Positions 1 through 11,059 of a DNA stretch of 64,000 bases are shown piece by piece. Source of the DNA: Datisca glomerata. Lineage: Eukaryota > Streptophyta > Magnoliopsida > Cucurbitales > Datiscaceae. The notes beneath the pieces were generated by a model. It was not told the DNA's origin and did not search any database. It was given only the letters and a program-made list of their open reading frames with translations. The stretch lies in contig QANY01011952.1 in assembly GCA_003255025.1 (NCBI GenBank), positions 189,427-253,426 of the forward strand, given 5' to 3'. The position numbers and the translations under genes were made by a program. The first letter of the stretch is position 1, and each line of letters opens with the position of its first letter.

Positions 1-229
1 GTGCTAAATAGGGCTGGGGACCTACAATAAAAAAGAGTTACGAGAGGAAGGATGATGGGGGTAGTGTTTTGAAAGCTCCTATGATGCAAGTTAATAAGAG
101 GAAGAACATTTCTAAGAGGAACGTTGGGAGAGAATTGGCTCATCAACAACATTTAATGCGCCTCGACCGATCAGAACTAAAACTAAAGATGTTGTATGCT
201 TTGATCGAAGAGTAAATTAATCTAAGCTC
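1..229. other. Unassigned fragment left of the tandem duplication
   Basis: No complete gene is visible. One plus-strand frame stays open from about 50 to 215 and is rich in Lys/Arg, then stops; I do not recognise it. It is probably the remains of a retroelement coding region, because the next bases are an LTR-like promoter unit, but the sequence alone does not show which one. Confidence 0.3.
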
Positions 230-1041
230 ATAGGATGTCATCAAGTGCATTAAATGCACATGGTCCAAGGACAACTGAGAAGCCACTTTGGTCAGGTACA
301 AAGATGCGCAAGTTGACACCTCATGCCATCCCTTGACACTTCGCCAGACCAATAAAGAGTGGCCGAGGCTAGATCTCGAGGAACGACTTTAGTCTATACT
401 CGAGACAACATTACCCTCAACTACTTAATCAACACTATAAATATGATGAGTAATGACATTTAAGGAGGTACGCAAACCACCAGTCACATACTAATATTGT
501 ATTTAATCTCGATATGAAACTACTTAAGTTTAGAGAGGTAACAAGGACACCACCCCCTATTTCGATCTCCTACTTACCTTTCATCTTTACAGGATTTGAA
601 GGCCAGTATCAAGGAAGTACTTGACGCAACCCCACCAAAAGTTCAGCAACATTTGAGGCCATCTGTAAGAACAACTAAAATACTCCTAACTCACACGTCA
701 TTTTCAGCTCCTCACTTAAGATTAGTTGTAGATATATTAGCTCAACTAACAAAATGTCAGCCCGTCTGCACATTCAATATATGAATGCAACTAAGGCTCC
801 AAATTTGAATGTGGCTCCACCCCCATGTATGCAGGGTCGCCGATTGGAGACCCGCTAGAATCCAACTTGTAAGACCAATATTTTCAGCTAATACTATATG
901 GTTAGGGTGATTGATATTTTAATCACCTTTATTTCTTTTGAAGTATGATATAAACACCCTATATTATAATGTGATATTACTTATATTCTTAGTATAATTA
1001 ACTTGTATAGTATGCTCGAAGTTTATGATTGAGTGATTAGT
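230..1041. repeat. 812-bp tandem duplication, copy 1 (LTR-like)
   Basis: This unit is followed immediately by a second copy at 1042. The two differ at only about fifteen positions, counted by eye, so the duplication is recent. The first half looks like an LTR U3: a GC-richer upstream part and a TATA box (ctataaatat, 435-444), then a transcribed-type leader. Short open frames on both strands occur at the same place in each copy and have no recognisable domain; I treat them as chance. No TG/CA ends or primer-binding site could be fixed, so 'LTR' is inference. Confidence 0.8.
435..444 (+). promoter_or_regulatory. TATA box in duplication copy 1
   Basis: The bases ctataaatat match a plant TATA box and lie about 200 bp into the unit, a usual position inside an LTR. 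The same box is at 1247-1256 in copy 2. Activity is inferred only from the match and its conservation. Confidence 0.45.
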
Positions 1042-1855
1042 ATAGGATGTCACCAAGTGCATTAAATGCACATGGTCCAAGGACAACTGAGAAGCCACTT
1101 TGGTCAGGTACAAAGATGGGCAAGTTGATACCTCATGCCATCCCTTGACACTTCGCCAGACCAATAAAGAGTGGCCGAGGCTAGATCTCGAGGAACGACT
1201 TTAGTCTATACTCGAGACAACATTACCCTCAACTACTTAATCAACACTATAAATATGATGAGTAATGACATTTAAGGAGGTACGCAAACCACCAGTCACA
1301 TACTAATATTGTATTTAATCTCGATATGAAACTAACTTAAGTTTAGAGAGGTAACAAGGACACCACCCCCTACTTCGATCTCCTACTTACCTTTCATCTT
1401 TATAAGATTTGAAGGCCAGTATCAAGGAAGTACTTGACGCAACCCCACCAAAAGTTCAGCAACATTTGAGGCCATCTGTAAGAACAACTAAAATACTCCT
1501 AACTCACACGTCATTTTCAGCTCCTCACTTAAGATTAGTTGTAGATATATTAGCTCAACTAACAAAATGTCAGCTCGTCTGCACATTCAATATATGAATG
1601 TAACTAAGGCTCCAAATTTGAATGTGGCTCCACCCCCATGTATGCAGGGTCGTCTATTGGAGACCCGCTAGAATCCAACTTGTAAGACCCATATTTTCGG
1701 CTAATACTATATGGTTAGGGTGATTGATATTTTAATCACCTTTATTTCTTTTGAAGTATGATATAAACACCCTATATTATAATGTGATATTACTTATATT
1801 CTTATTATAATTAACTTGTATAGTATGCTCGAAGTTTATCGATTGAGTGATTAGT
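1042..1855. repeat. 812-bp tandem duplication, copy 2
   Basis: Second copy of the unit at 230-1041, joined head to tail with no spacer. It ends at the sequence gattgagtgattagtat, after which the DNA becomes unrelated AT-rich sequence. Differences from copy 1 are mostly single transitions plus two one-base indels. Confidence 0.8.
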
Positions 1856-3066
1856 ATGGGAAATATTTATGCAAACTTTGTGTTATGATTTCTAGCATGG
1901 AATATGATGTTTTAGGGTTACATTAGGAACATAGTGATCATATTATAAGGTTTATTTAGATATGTTTATATACATTAAAGTTTTATTTCAAATAAATGAT
2001 GACATTAGTTGTTTTAGAATTTAAAATTTTCCAACATAACTAAAAATGTTAATTTGGATGAGAGATTTATTGTTACATCTTTTTATCAATAAAAAATGCT
2101 TGGATAAAGCTTAGATAACCAAATTTTTCTATTTATTTTGAAATTTAAAATGCTTTGATAAAGCCCTGTTCAAATTTGAAAATTGATTTAAAAAATTCAA
2201 AGAAAAAATTACTAATTTGGTCATCATAGTTTACATAATTTGTTAATTTGACCATCGTAGTTTAAAAAATCTCAATTTGAGTATCCTAATTTACTTAACA
2301 TATCAATGTCGTCTTTTTGTCACTTTCCGTTAACTAATTTGACGAAGATGTTGATGTGACGTATTAAGTTTGATGCAAGACCTGTGAAACTCATAAATAC
2401 ACAATCATCTAAAAAAATAGATTTTTCTTTCCAACTCGCCGATTCTTACCTTTTATTTTTTTAACATTTTCTTAACTTTTTTTTTACTATTTCTCTCTCT
2501 CCCTCACCCCTCATCTCTCTTTCTCTCTCGAAGAATTTCCCGAGATCCTTTAGCTCTATTTTCATTCATTTCTTTCCGTTTATTTTTTATCCATTTTTCC
2601 AAGAATCTTTTGATTTTCCCAGAAACATTATTTTACAGCCCATTTTCGTAAGATCCATTTTCCCCATAAACTTCTGAATCTTCTATTTCCCAAAATTTTT
2701 CCATTTTAGTTCATTAAGCCTTGATCTTAGGCTAGCCATATAAATCAAATTTCGGATCAACCAAATTAGTAATTTCACCTTTGTCATTGTAAAAGATTTT
2801 TTTGGTATGGAAAACCCTCTACGAACAAATAATAAAAATCATAATTTAAGGAAAGAATGAGAGAATAAAAACACCATCATTTACGTGAAAAACCCTTAAC
2901 GGGAAGAAAAATCACGAAAATATTATTGATATTTACTTATGTAAAAGATTTTACATAGTTGTTGATAAGAGAAGAGAGGAATGGCAGTGCCTTTAGTTGA
3001 GATTTGCTTCGGTCTCTCCCATTTTTTTCATTTTCATGTGCTTGTACTTATAAGTCTGATGATCAC
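1856..3066. other. AT-rich noncoding stretch
   Basis: No gene seen. It holds long A/T runs and a short pyrimidine tract around 2480-2530. Frames are short and lack domains. Confidence 0.6.

Positions 3067-3118
<52 letters not shown>
3067..3118. repeat. (AAT)n microsatellite
   Basis: About 17 uninterrupted trinucleotide units over 52 bp. A reading frame across it would encode a poly-isoleucine run; that is an artefact of the repeat and not a gene. Confidence 0.95.
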
Positions 3119-3359
3119 GATGAGGTCAGACCTAAGATAACACTCATTTGTGGTATCCCCTTTCTTTTTTATCTTGCATCTGTCACACTCACCCGTTCAT
3201 CAATCACTATCACATGGCAGTTCCCTATGGTTCCGAGCCAATTAGTCAGAACCACTTGGTAATTGACCAATATGTCTTGTCCAAGTGATGCAACTTACTC
3301 AATCAATCACGGTCACTTGACTGTCAGTCTGAACCCTCTTTTTTGTTCTGATGTTCTAT

Positions 3360-3583
3360 CATGTCTAAGAGGTAATGAATCTCCATTCTTGAGATGTCGG
3401 TTCCCATTCTTAAAGTGATGATCCCCGTTCTTGTGATGTTGGTTCCCATTCTAGAGGCAATGATATCCCGTTCTCGAGATCTTAGTTCCCATTCTAGAAA
3501 GCGATGATCTCTCATTCTCGAGATGTCATTAACGCGGACAAAGAAGTTGTGGAGATCATTAACGCGGACATAGAAGTTGTGGG
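3360..3583. repeat. Degenerate short tandem repeat (gttcccattct / cgagat family)
   Basis: The phrase gttcccattct (or a close variant) followed by tcgagat or ttgtgat recurs about every 27-55 bp. At the right end a 28-29-bp unit starting attaacgcggaca is repeated twice (about 3528-3583). The array is decayed and unit length is irregular. Confidence 0.6.
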
Positions 3584-3956
3584 GAACCAGCCTTTCCCCC
3601 TACATGACCATTGTGACAGGAAGCGGCTGATATGCTGCAAAACCCAATGAAGGCAATCATGTGTTGTAAGATCCAAAGATTATGTACTCAGAGTCACAAA
3701 ACGCATGTTTATTTATGAAATGTCTATTCTAAACATTACAACTATTTTTCTATGTGCATTCTTGTATGAATATGAAGGGCCACATGAGACCATCTCTATT
3801 ACTGATAGTAGATAGGATGACCCACAAACGCTTCAAGTCGTACCGACGATGTTCAACGTTAAGTACCTAAAAAAACTATCATGTTTAGCATTGTAAAGTT
3901 TACTTCAACCTTTGTGATTACCAAACTAGCCCGAAAACCTATAACGGGTCTGTCAT

Positions 3957-4252
3957 CCTGAAATGCGTGTAAGACGCTTCAACGAAGTTAGTTCCTGGAA
4001 CGCCTTTAAGACGTTTCAATAAAAATTGATCTTGAAACGCTTTTAAGACATTTTAGCGAAAGTTGTTCCTGGAATGCATTTAAGATGTTTTAGCAAAGCT
4101 TGTTCCTGAAACGCGTCTAAAACATTTCGGTAGAGTTTGCTCCAGAAATGCATGTAAGACGTTTCAGCAAAATTTGTTCCAGAAACGCACTTAAGACATT
4201 TCAGCAAAGCGTGTTCCTTAAATGTAATAGAAACATTTCAGCAAAGGTAGTT
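3957..4252. repeat. 37-bp minisatellite, eight copies
   Basis: Eight consecutive units of exactly 37 bp fill this interval with no length change (8 x 37 = 296). Each unit begins cctgaaacgc or a variant and carries complementary arms GAAACG and CGTTTC about 8-10 bases apart, so each single-stranded unit could fold into a small hairpin. Units differ by roughly 20-30 percent, so the array is old, but its length register has been kept. Confidence 0.9.
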
Positions 4253-5454
4253 GGGCAAAACTTAGTCACAGTAGCAAATCCCTTCAAACCAGAACTTGGT
4301 CGTCATAACGTGTTTGAAATACACAAGTTATTTTAACTGCTTACTTTGCTCGTCACCACAGAATAGGACCGTTACCGTGTAGATTAAATCTAACTTAGAA
4401 ATTTATTATGAATATGCTCATCTTAAAAGTCGTATGTAAGAGCGACGTATAAACGAAGTAGGGATGCATGATGAGGCATGATGACGATTCGAAGTAGGAA
4501 CGAATGAGCATGTCTGATGAAAAATCAAAGTATGAACTGATGCATGATAAAATATAAAGTATGAATGGGTACATAACCATTTAAGCATGATCATTACGGA
4601 TAGTCCAATATGCACACGCCATCCTTAGGCAACTTGATTATATTTTTTGAGTATGTGTGCACCTTTTAAGGCAGTATCATGCAGGTTCTTATGTGTATGC
4701 GCTTTCACAAGTCCAATCGTCTATGGACGACACTCCAACATATACACATATCGCTGGGCTATTTCTTGATGAACTTCGCCCTGGTTAGTTATCTCAATAT
4801 CAAAAAATCGTGGTACGTTTGTTCATGATTCTAATGAATTATCTACAATAATGATTATGAACACATCATTTAGTTGCATCTATCATATATGAGCATGATA
4901 TAGGTATAAAAAAATATATTAACTGACTATATTAACTTATCATGATACTTTGGTATTTGGCCACACAGTATGAACATGCAAATGATGCATCTCTCGTGGG
5001 AAAATGATATCACAATCAAAGGAATTTTATAGTACAAAATAACATAAAAACATATTCTTAAAAAAAATGTATGACCTTCTACTCGATACTCAAATTGTTT
5101 TTTTTAACAGGAATCAATAAAAAATATGAATTATTTGAATCCGGTTAGATTTCATCCAAATGTACTAGTATAAGAATGAAATGAACTATTCTGATTTCAT
5201 ATATTACCATGTATATTCGCTCGTCATGATACTTTGGTATGCATGCTAACATTGAACTTGAGACTGTACATCACTAGTGCGTGTATTTTCTTCAACCTAT
5301 TCATTTAGTTGGAAACACCCCAATGTTTCAGTGAACACTTTGATGGGATGTCATTTTTTTTTGGAAAATGTGAGTATTCCTCTATAGGCATTTTGATTCA
5401 AAGTATGAAAATAAGAGAATGATCTTGGTGGCTAACTTTATAGAGGAGGAGAGG
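4253..5454. other. Noncoding interval between minisatellites
   Basis: No gene recognised. The phrase tcatgatactttggtat occurs twice (about 4940 and 5226), suggesting a decayed direct repeat. The rest is AT-rich with short frames only. Confidence 0.5.
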
Positions 5455-5915
5455 TCTCATGCCACGTCTCGTCCAAGGAGGGGCTTTTGGCGTCTCATCC
5501 AAGGGAGGACGGGACACAATGCTAACTCCATTGGACGAGGCGCTGTCGCGCGCCTCAAGGCGAGACACAACGCCTTGTTCGAGGTACTATCGGGCATCTG
5601 AACAAGGCACTGGCGCGCGCCTCTAAACTAGACATTGTCACGTACATCTGAGCGAGACGCAACGCCTCGTTTGAGGCAGTGACGCGCCTCATTTGAGGCA
5701 CTGACGCGCCTCGTTCCAGCCGTGGCCACACACTTCGTTCAACGCCTCTGAACGAGTTGTTCTTGCAGCGCCTCGTTCGAGGCGATGTGACATGCCTCTG
5801 AATAAGGCGTTCTCATACACCTTATTAGAGGTATTATGACATACCTCGCATTCCGTGAGGTGCCGACATGCACCTCGGGTGAGGTTCTCCACATCGTTTG
5901 AGGTACGATGAATTA
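5455..5915. repeat. GC-rich minisatellite with palindromic core gcctcgttcgaggc
   Basis: Irregular repeats of about 25-50 bp are built on gcctcg-tt-cgaggc, a nearly perfect inverted repeat, with intervening gacgcgcctc-type text. The block is much more GC-rich and CpG-rich than its surroundings, and units degrade towards the right end. The frames across it are by-products of the repeat. Confidence 0.75.
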
Positions 5916-6424
5916 TTGCAGATCTAATTTTATATGATTTGATGTTCATAGTTATCAGAGACAAAAAGGACGTATGTCCCACAAACAAGTGCCAAAGACT
6001 CAAGCAACACTCAAATCAGAAATATATGTTCAAGCTTGTCTGATGTACCCTCAACCTTGAACAGGGGCTAATGTAAATAGTGATCCACATCGTTAAGAGT
6101 AACGTGTCAAAGAGAACATGTGACGTCTAAAGACAGGTCCATGTGACACTTATGCGAAATAACGTTTATTGGTGCATGATAATGATAAAATAATGCCTGT
6201 AAAGGACGCTCCTGTTTTATAAAGGTGGTAATCCCATTATATGAAATTGAGTATTAAATGTTGTATTTCATCTTCGAGTTTAGTGAAAGATTCGAAGGTC
6301 TTTTCTTGCTTAAGAACAATCTGGGGGCTGTGGGCTGGTAGGATTAGGACAAAGTTCGCTACACCAGTATGGGAAGATCTCCTTGAATGATGTAGCCACC
6401 TTACGAGTGTTGGAAGTGCCTCTT
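5916..6424. other. Spacer between minisatellites
   Basis: No gene recognised. Moderately AT-rich unique-looking sequence; probably part of the same LTR or internal region that carries the repeats on both sides. Confidence 0.4.
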
Positions 6425-6715
6425 TGATGCCGTCCCAGGAGAACCCCGGGTGCGACTCCCCATACCACTCCGGGGAGGATCCCAGGAGGTGGCTCCCCAT
6501 GCCACCCCGTGGGAACCCCGAGGGTGGCTCTCCATGCTACCACGAGGGGAACCCCGAGCACGAATCTCCATGCCCCTCTGAGGGAAACCCCGAGGGTGGC
6601 TCTCCATGCCACCAAGGGGGAACCCCGAGCGCGACTTCCCATGCTATCACGGGGAACCTCAGGCGCGACTCCCCATGCCACCATGGGGGGAACCCCGAGT
6701 GCGGTTTCTTATGCA
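6425..6715. repeat. GC-rich minisatellite with ggggaaccccgag units
   Basis: About seven units of roughly 35-45 bp, each containing ggggaaccccgag followed by a gactccccatgccacca-type segment. Both parts are self-complementary (gggg/cccc and ccccatg/catgggg). Overlapping Pro/Gly-rich frames on both strands come from the repeat and are not genes. Confidence 0.8.
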
Positions 6716-6782
6716 CGTCGTTTTAAGGATGCGATAAATTTTAGGCATGATGTCACATTTTAGTGTTTGACCACATTTTAAG

Positions 6783-6852
6783 CGTGACTCTTATTGGTGT
6801 TAGTTTCTGTCTGGACACGTGACTGTTATTGGTGTCCGTTTCTGTCGGAACA
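6783..6852. repeat. 35-bp direct repeat, two copies
   Basis: Two adjacent units read cgtgact(c/g)ttattggtgt followed by a gtttctgtc(t/g)g-aca segment. They lie just upstream of a TATA box at 6904, so they sit where upstream promoter repeats would be. Confidence 0.7.
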
Positions 6853-6903
6853 CGCGACATGCTGTTGAAGGGGATATGTGTGTGATCCACACTCGACCTC
6901 ATC

Positions 6904-6913
6904 TATATAAAGG
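6904..6913 (+). promoter_or_regulatory. TATA box of an LTR-like promoter
   Basis: The bases tatataaagg are followed by about 200 bp of C-rich, AUG-poor sequence that resembles the R/U5 part of a gypsy LTR. Together with the upstream repeats this suggests that 6100-7130 is the right part of an LTR. I could not identify its left end, a primer-binding site or internal coding sequence, so the LTR assignment is inference. Confidence 0.45.
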
Positions 6914-7130
6914 GGTCCCTAGCACCATTATGAGGGGAACCACTTTCACCACTCCCAAGACCCAAACCTCGATAATATTCTCTCCTCGAAGTGCTCACTC
7001 ACTTTAGAGACTTAGAGACATTTGTCACTTTCCGGCGGTTGCCTGAAGTTACTTGTCGATCACCCTCTGACCACCAACTCTCACGTTTTCAAACACATTT
7101 AACATAAACTAAATCATTCATACACGCATC

Positions 7131-8474
7131 ACCCTAAATCTCTAAACAACTTCAAATTTCTATTGAACAAGTTGAGTACATATTACCCACAGTAGTGGGA
7201 AAATGTATCGAAACAAAAAGAGTGATAATGCACTACTTGTTTTGGTTTCATCATTGGTTCTGCTTTTTTTATGTGAATATCTATTTAAACCAACATCCAA
7301 TCACCAGAATGCGAGGAAAAGATATGATTTGATAAAAAAAATGTGAGTTGCCTGAAAAGAGGAATCTGTGAGAAAATCATAAGAAAATGGATACAATCTA
7401 TAAGCTAATTTCATGCAATTTTATAAACTAAAAGGCAATTTCATTTCGAGATAACCATTATGCTTTTTTACATCCTATATTAGACTTTAAATTTCTTTAA
7501 AACTATGTTTGATTATAAACTTGTTTTGTATAATTGGACAAAATAATTATTATTGTCTCAAACTCTGCAATTACACGAGTACTATCTGTAATCTATATAA
7601 ATGTGATTAAAGGAAGAAATATTTTTGCATAAATATTGCCTCCAGTACTTCATAAAATTTCTTAATCGTCCTTCATATATTACAACAATGAATATTAATA
7701 ATTTTAAAATAAATAATTAATGACACTTTTAAGTTTTTAGATAATATCATTCTAACTATTTATGGAATTCCAAAATTTCTTATACATACCTGGTAACTAA
7801 CAATTTTAAAAAATAATATCTTAACACGCATAAAAGAAAACAAGACTTGTGAAAATATAGAAATGAATTAAATGTATATTTATTAGTTAAAATATATAAT
7901 TAAAAAGAATAGAGTTTGAAATTAGTTAAAACAATTTTCTTTTGCACATCATTTGATAGCACAATATAATATTTTTAAATTTCAAGAATACATTTATTCT
8001 TTCTGCTCAGAATTTGTACATAATATTGTATTTCACGATATGTGACAATCAATAAAGAGTATTGAAATTCAATTGTTACAGGAGTACTGTAAAAAAAAAT
8101 TTAACTACATGGACAAGTGATAAATTACGTGGAGTAGGTTATGCTGAAAAAGCTCAAGATTTGGCCCCTGCGAAGATGATACAGTTGACAAAGAGTTTGT
8201 GACCTAGATACACAAAAGATTCGGTGAGCTTAAAAAACACCTTAATGGTTCAAGGGATCTGATTGCCCTCTTTTTCACCCTTTGTTTGGGTATATATGGA
8301 AGGGGAGGAACACATGTCTTTGACCAAAGCCCTCGTTCCCTGATTGAACTGTTAGGGTTTTAGAAGCACTTTGGACATAATTTTTGGAAGCAAATAAAAA
8401 CTTATTACCTGATTAGTGTAATCCTCTTTTCGGTGGAAGAATCAGTGTCTCCGATTTGGGATGCTCCTCCTCTT
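7131..8474. other. AT-rich noncoding stretch
   Basis: No gene or structured repeat seen. The last few hundred bases may already belong to the LINE remnant that follows. Confidence 0.5.
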
Positions 8475-8720
8475 CTGCAGGTGATGGTGGATTGTGATGC
8501 ATGCTTCTCCCCCTCTCAATGGCATGTTCGACTGGCTGGGTGGCTAGGGATTTCAAGGGTAATGTTCTAGATATTTGTGGATCTGGGGTAGTTGCTTGGA
8601 GCTTGCCCATGGAGACCTTCGGCCATTATTCAAGCGCTAGATTGGGCCTTTTCAAATACGTTGGCTAATGATTTTATCGAGTCAGACTCTAAAATAGTTA
8701 AAGTAATTGGACCAAATACA
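8475..8720 (+). pseudogene. LINE RNase H domain, N-terminal part (broken)
   Basis: The plus strand encodes, with stops, the start of the RNase H domain that ends many plant L1-type LINE polyproteins: a DCDACF motif (the usual N-V-D-A-S-F type strand with its catalytic Asp), then an A-x-x-W-A-F helix and ESDSKIVKVI, which carries the conserved E-S-D. Two stop codons lie in the middle. The domain resumes at 10196 after an AT-rich insertion. Confidence 0.6.
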
Positions 8721-8724
8721 TAGA

Positions 8725-10195
8725 TTTTAAACCCCACTTTAGAATAATTAAATTTTTCAGGTCAAATGATTACATGTGAGTTTTCCAAACTCAAAATTAA
8801 AGTTCAAATCTTATGCTGTATTTCCCTTCCTCTTGACAAAACAAGCCTTACTTTAGAAAATAGCAGATTTTTTTTTATTTTAGAAGAATAGATAACTTTT
8901 TGTGTCACGTCATCAATGATTAAAAATTATAAATATAATATTGCTCTTATTTTTATAGATTTTCAAATCAAATTCTTTTTTTTTATTAATTTTATCATCA
9001 TTTCTCTAAGCATTTTATTTCTTTCCTAAATTATAGCTAATGTTGTTATAGAATATCTTAGCTAATTATTTCCTTAATTATAGCTAATCAATTTTTTATT
9101 ATTAATGGTGATTCTCCATTAGCCAAAGGTATCTCCATTATGCACTATCTTTTACTTTATGCGATATTTATGGAATTTTTATACAAAATTTTGAGATAAT
9201 TCATTTACAAAATTTTAAAATAATTCATTTACTCCATCCCGGATTATTCTATAGTTAGGGTTTTGAGTATGTTTAGGTGGTTGTCATTGATTGTTAACTT
9301 TAGAAGATATGATAAGATTTTTTCCATGGTTAAACATTACATTTTTTTATTGGAATTTGTTTTTTTATTAAAGGTCTAATATTCGGTGGTTTACTAGCGA
9401 TTTTCCGATTGTTGAGTGGTTTTTAAAGAGTTTTAAATTTCAAATTTTTTAAATGACCTCCAGCATTAATTGATTTCATATAATTAATAATTTAAATCAT
9501 TTGTCAATCAATAATAACTTATTGATTTATCCGAAATTGGTTATGGTTTGATTATTAAGTTAGAGTTTTGATCATTTGTCAACAATGATATATCATTGAT
9601 TTATCTGAAATTAAGTTAGGATTTTTAGTATGTTTAGGTAGTTTTCATTGATTGGTTATAATTTTGATTATTGATCAATCGATGATATATCATTGATTTA
9701 CCTACAATTAAGATAGGTTTTGAGTATGTTTTAGATTGTTGACATTGATTGTTATTATTTTTTTAGAAGATTTGATAGGATTCTTTCCATAGGTAATTAT
9801 TCTATATTTATTGAAATTTATTGTTGAATAAAGATTCTATATTCGGTGGTTTACTAGCGGTTTTCCATTTATTTTCAAGATTTTCGTGTATTTTGAGCAT
9901 TTCATGAAAGAGTTTTAAATTTTAAATTTTTTAAATGATATATAACATTAATTGATTCATATAATTAAACAGTTTGATAATTGGTCAATCAATGATATAT
10001 CATTAATTTATTTGAAATTTTTTCAAACACCCCTTAAATAGATTAATGTCATTTTAGTTAATTATTATTGACATTTTATGGTAACTTGTTATTTACCTAA
10101 TTAAAATTGTTGAAAATCTAACATTTCTTAAAACATCACCCTTAAACTTGTTTAGTCCTATATAAATTTTTCAAATAGTTATTTTTGGGATCAAT
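8725..10195. mobile_element. AT-rich insertion with a 460-bp direct duplication
   Basis: This block separates two halves of a LINE RNase H domain, so it is probably inserted. It contains two long related copies (about 9255-9540 and 9715-10020); landmark attcggtggtttactagcg occurs at 9381 and 9841, exactly 460 bp apart. A third partial copy (atcattgatttatctgaaattaag) lies between them near 9590. There is no coding capacity. I could not define terminal repeats or a target duplication, so the element type is unknown. Confidence 0.5.
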
Positions 10196-10460
10196 CCAAC
10201 ACAGGATTGATTGGAGATTACTGCACTTGGTTGTTTGAGGCCCACATGAAGCTTTTTCAAGTTAAAGGCTTTAAAGTTGTTTGGATTAGTAGAATTCAGA
10301 ATTTTGTTGTTGATGCTATATAGGATCAGGATATAATTAGTCTTAGTAATTTTTACTATTCTAATCTCATTGCTAGATTGCTAGAAAACGAAAAAAATAT
10401 ATTGTAAGAGGAAGGCTTAGACCTTCTTAACATTTTTATTTTTTGTGTCTTAATATATAA
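10196..10460 (+). pseudogene. LINE RNase H domain, C-terminal part and 3' tail
   Basis: The frame here reads a short strand ending VVWISRIQNFVVDAI, which matches the conserved V-x-W-I-x-R-x-x-N-x-x-A-D segment at the end of plant LINE RNase H. It is followed by a 3' tail (ttgtaagaggaaggcttagac, then T-rich sequence) closely matching the tail of the fragment at 49051-49420, so both are 3' ends of one LINE family. Confidence 0.6.
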
Positions 10461-10992
10461 TTTGGTTTTGATTAAAAAAAATTATAGTCATGTCTTAATA
10501 TATAATTTGAACTGAACGCAAAAATAATCATCCTCCCTTGATTAAAAAGTAATAACAAATCACAAAAATATCACTAACAAATAAACACTAAAAGGGAAAA
10601 TTGTGATTAAAGAAAGTAGGAAACACACGAGTTAATATGGCCACGTTATTGAATCCAATCATAGTAGAATATAGTTTGACTATTTTCTTTTAAGATCCAA
10701 TAAACTGCCTAATTGAAGAAATGTTGATACAATATTTTTTATCAGTTGGATTGTGCTTGTGTTTACTTACGTCCAACAATTGGAGAGGGCCGAGGGGTAA
10801 CATGATAGTACTAATTAGCTGCTCTAGAAATCAATTAATAATTAATTTCTAATTCAATTCTTTAAGTCTAAAACAGCCTAGCTCTTCGAAATAATGAGAA
10901 ACCTCTCCATTAATTAGTTGAAAATGGTGATTAAAATCTTCAAATAATTTAAGATCAAACAATTTGAATGCAGAAGAAAAGGTCTAAGACAC
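10461..10992. other. Region upstream of the secreted-protein gene
   Basis: AT-rich noncoding DNA with no recognisable element; it presumably contains the upstream promoter of the gene at 11060. Confidence 0.4.
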
Positions 10993-11001
10993 CATAAATA
11001 G
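10993..11001 (+). promoter_or_regulatory. Candidate TATA box of the secreted-protein gene
   Basis: The bases cataaatag lie 67 bp before the chosen ATG. Plant transcription normally starts about 30 bp downstream of the TATA box, here near 11025. That would place the in-frame ATG at 11018 at or above the transcript start and leaves 11060 as the first usable in-frame ATG. Confidence 0.4.
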
Positions 11002-11059
11002 ACGTTAATATGATTTTATGGATTTTGAAGCAGAAAAGAGAAATAATAGAGGAATTAGC

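Noticed and set aside
596..784. 62-codon frame conserved in both copies of the duplication (also at 1409-1597)
   Set aside because: Identity simply reflects the recent duplication; there is no recognisable domain, and it lies in LTR-like leader sequence.
2981..3262. 93-codon frame containing a poly-Ile run
   Set aside because: The run is the (AAT)n microsatellite; there is no domain on either side.
3957..4252. CRISPR-like array (regular 37-bp spacing)
   Set aside because: Units are contiguous and diverged along their whole length, with no distinct repeat and spacer parts, and the context is plant nuclear DNA.
6310..6763. Overlapping Pro/Gly-rich frames on both strands
   Set aside because: They arise from the GC-rich minisatellite and exist in several frames at once.
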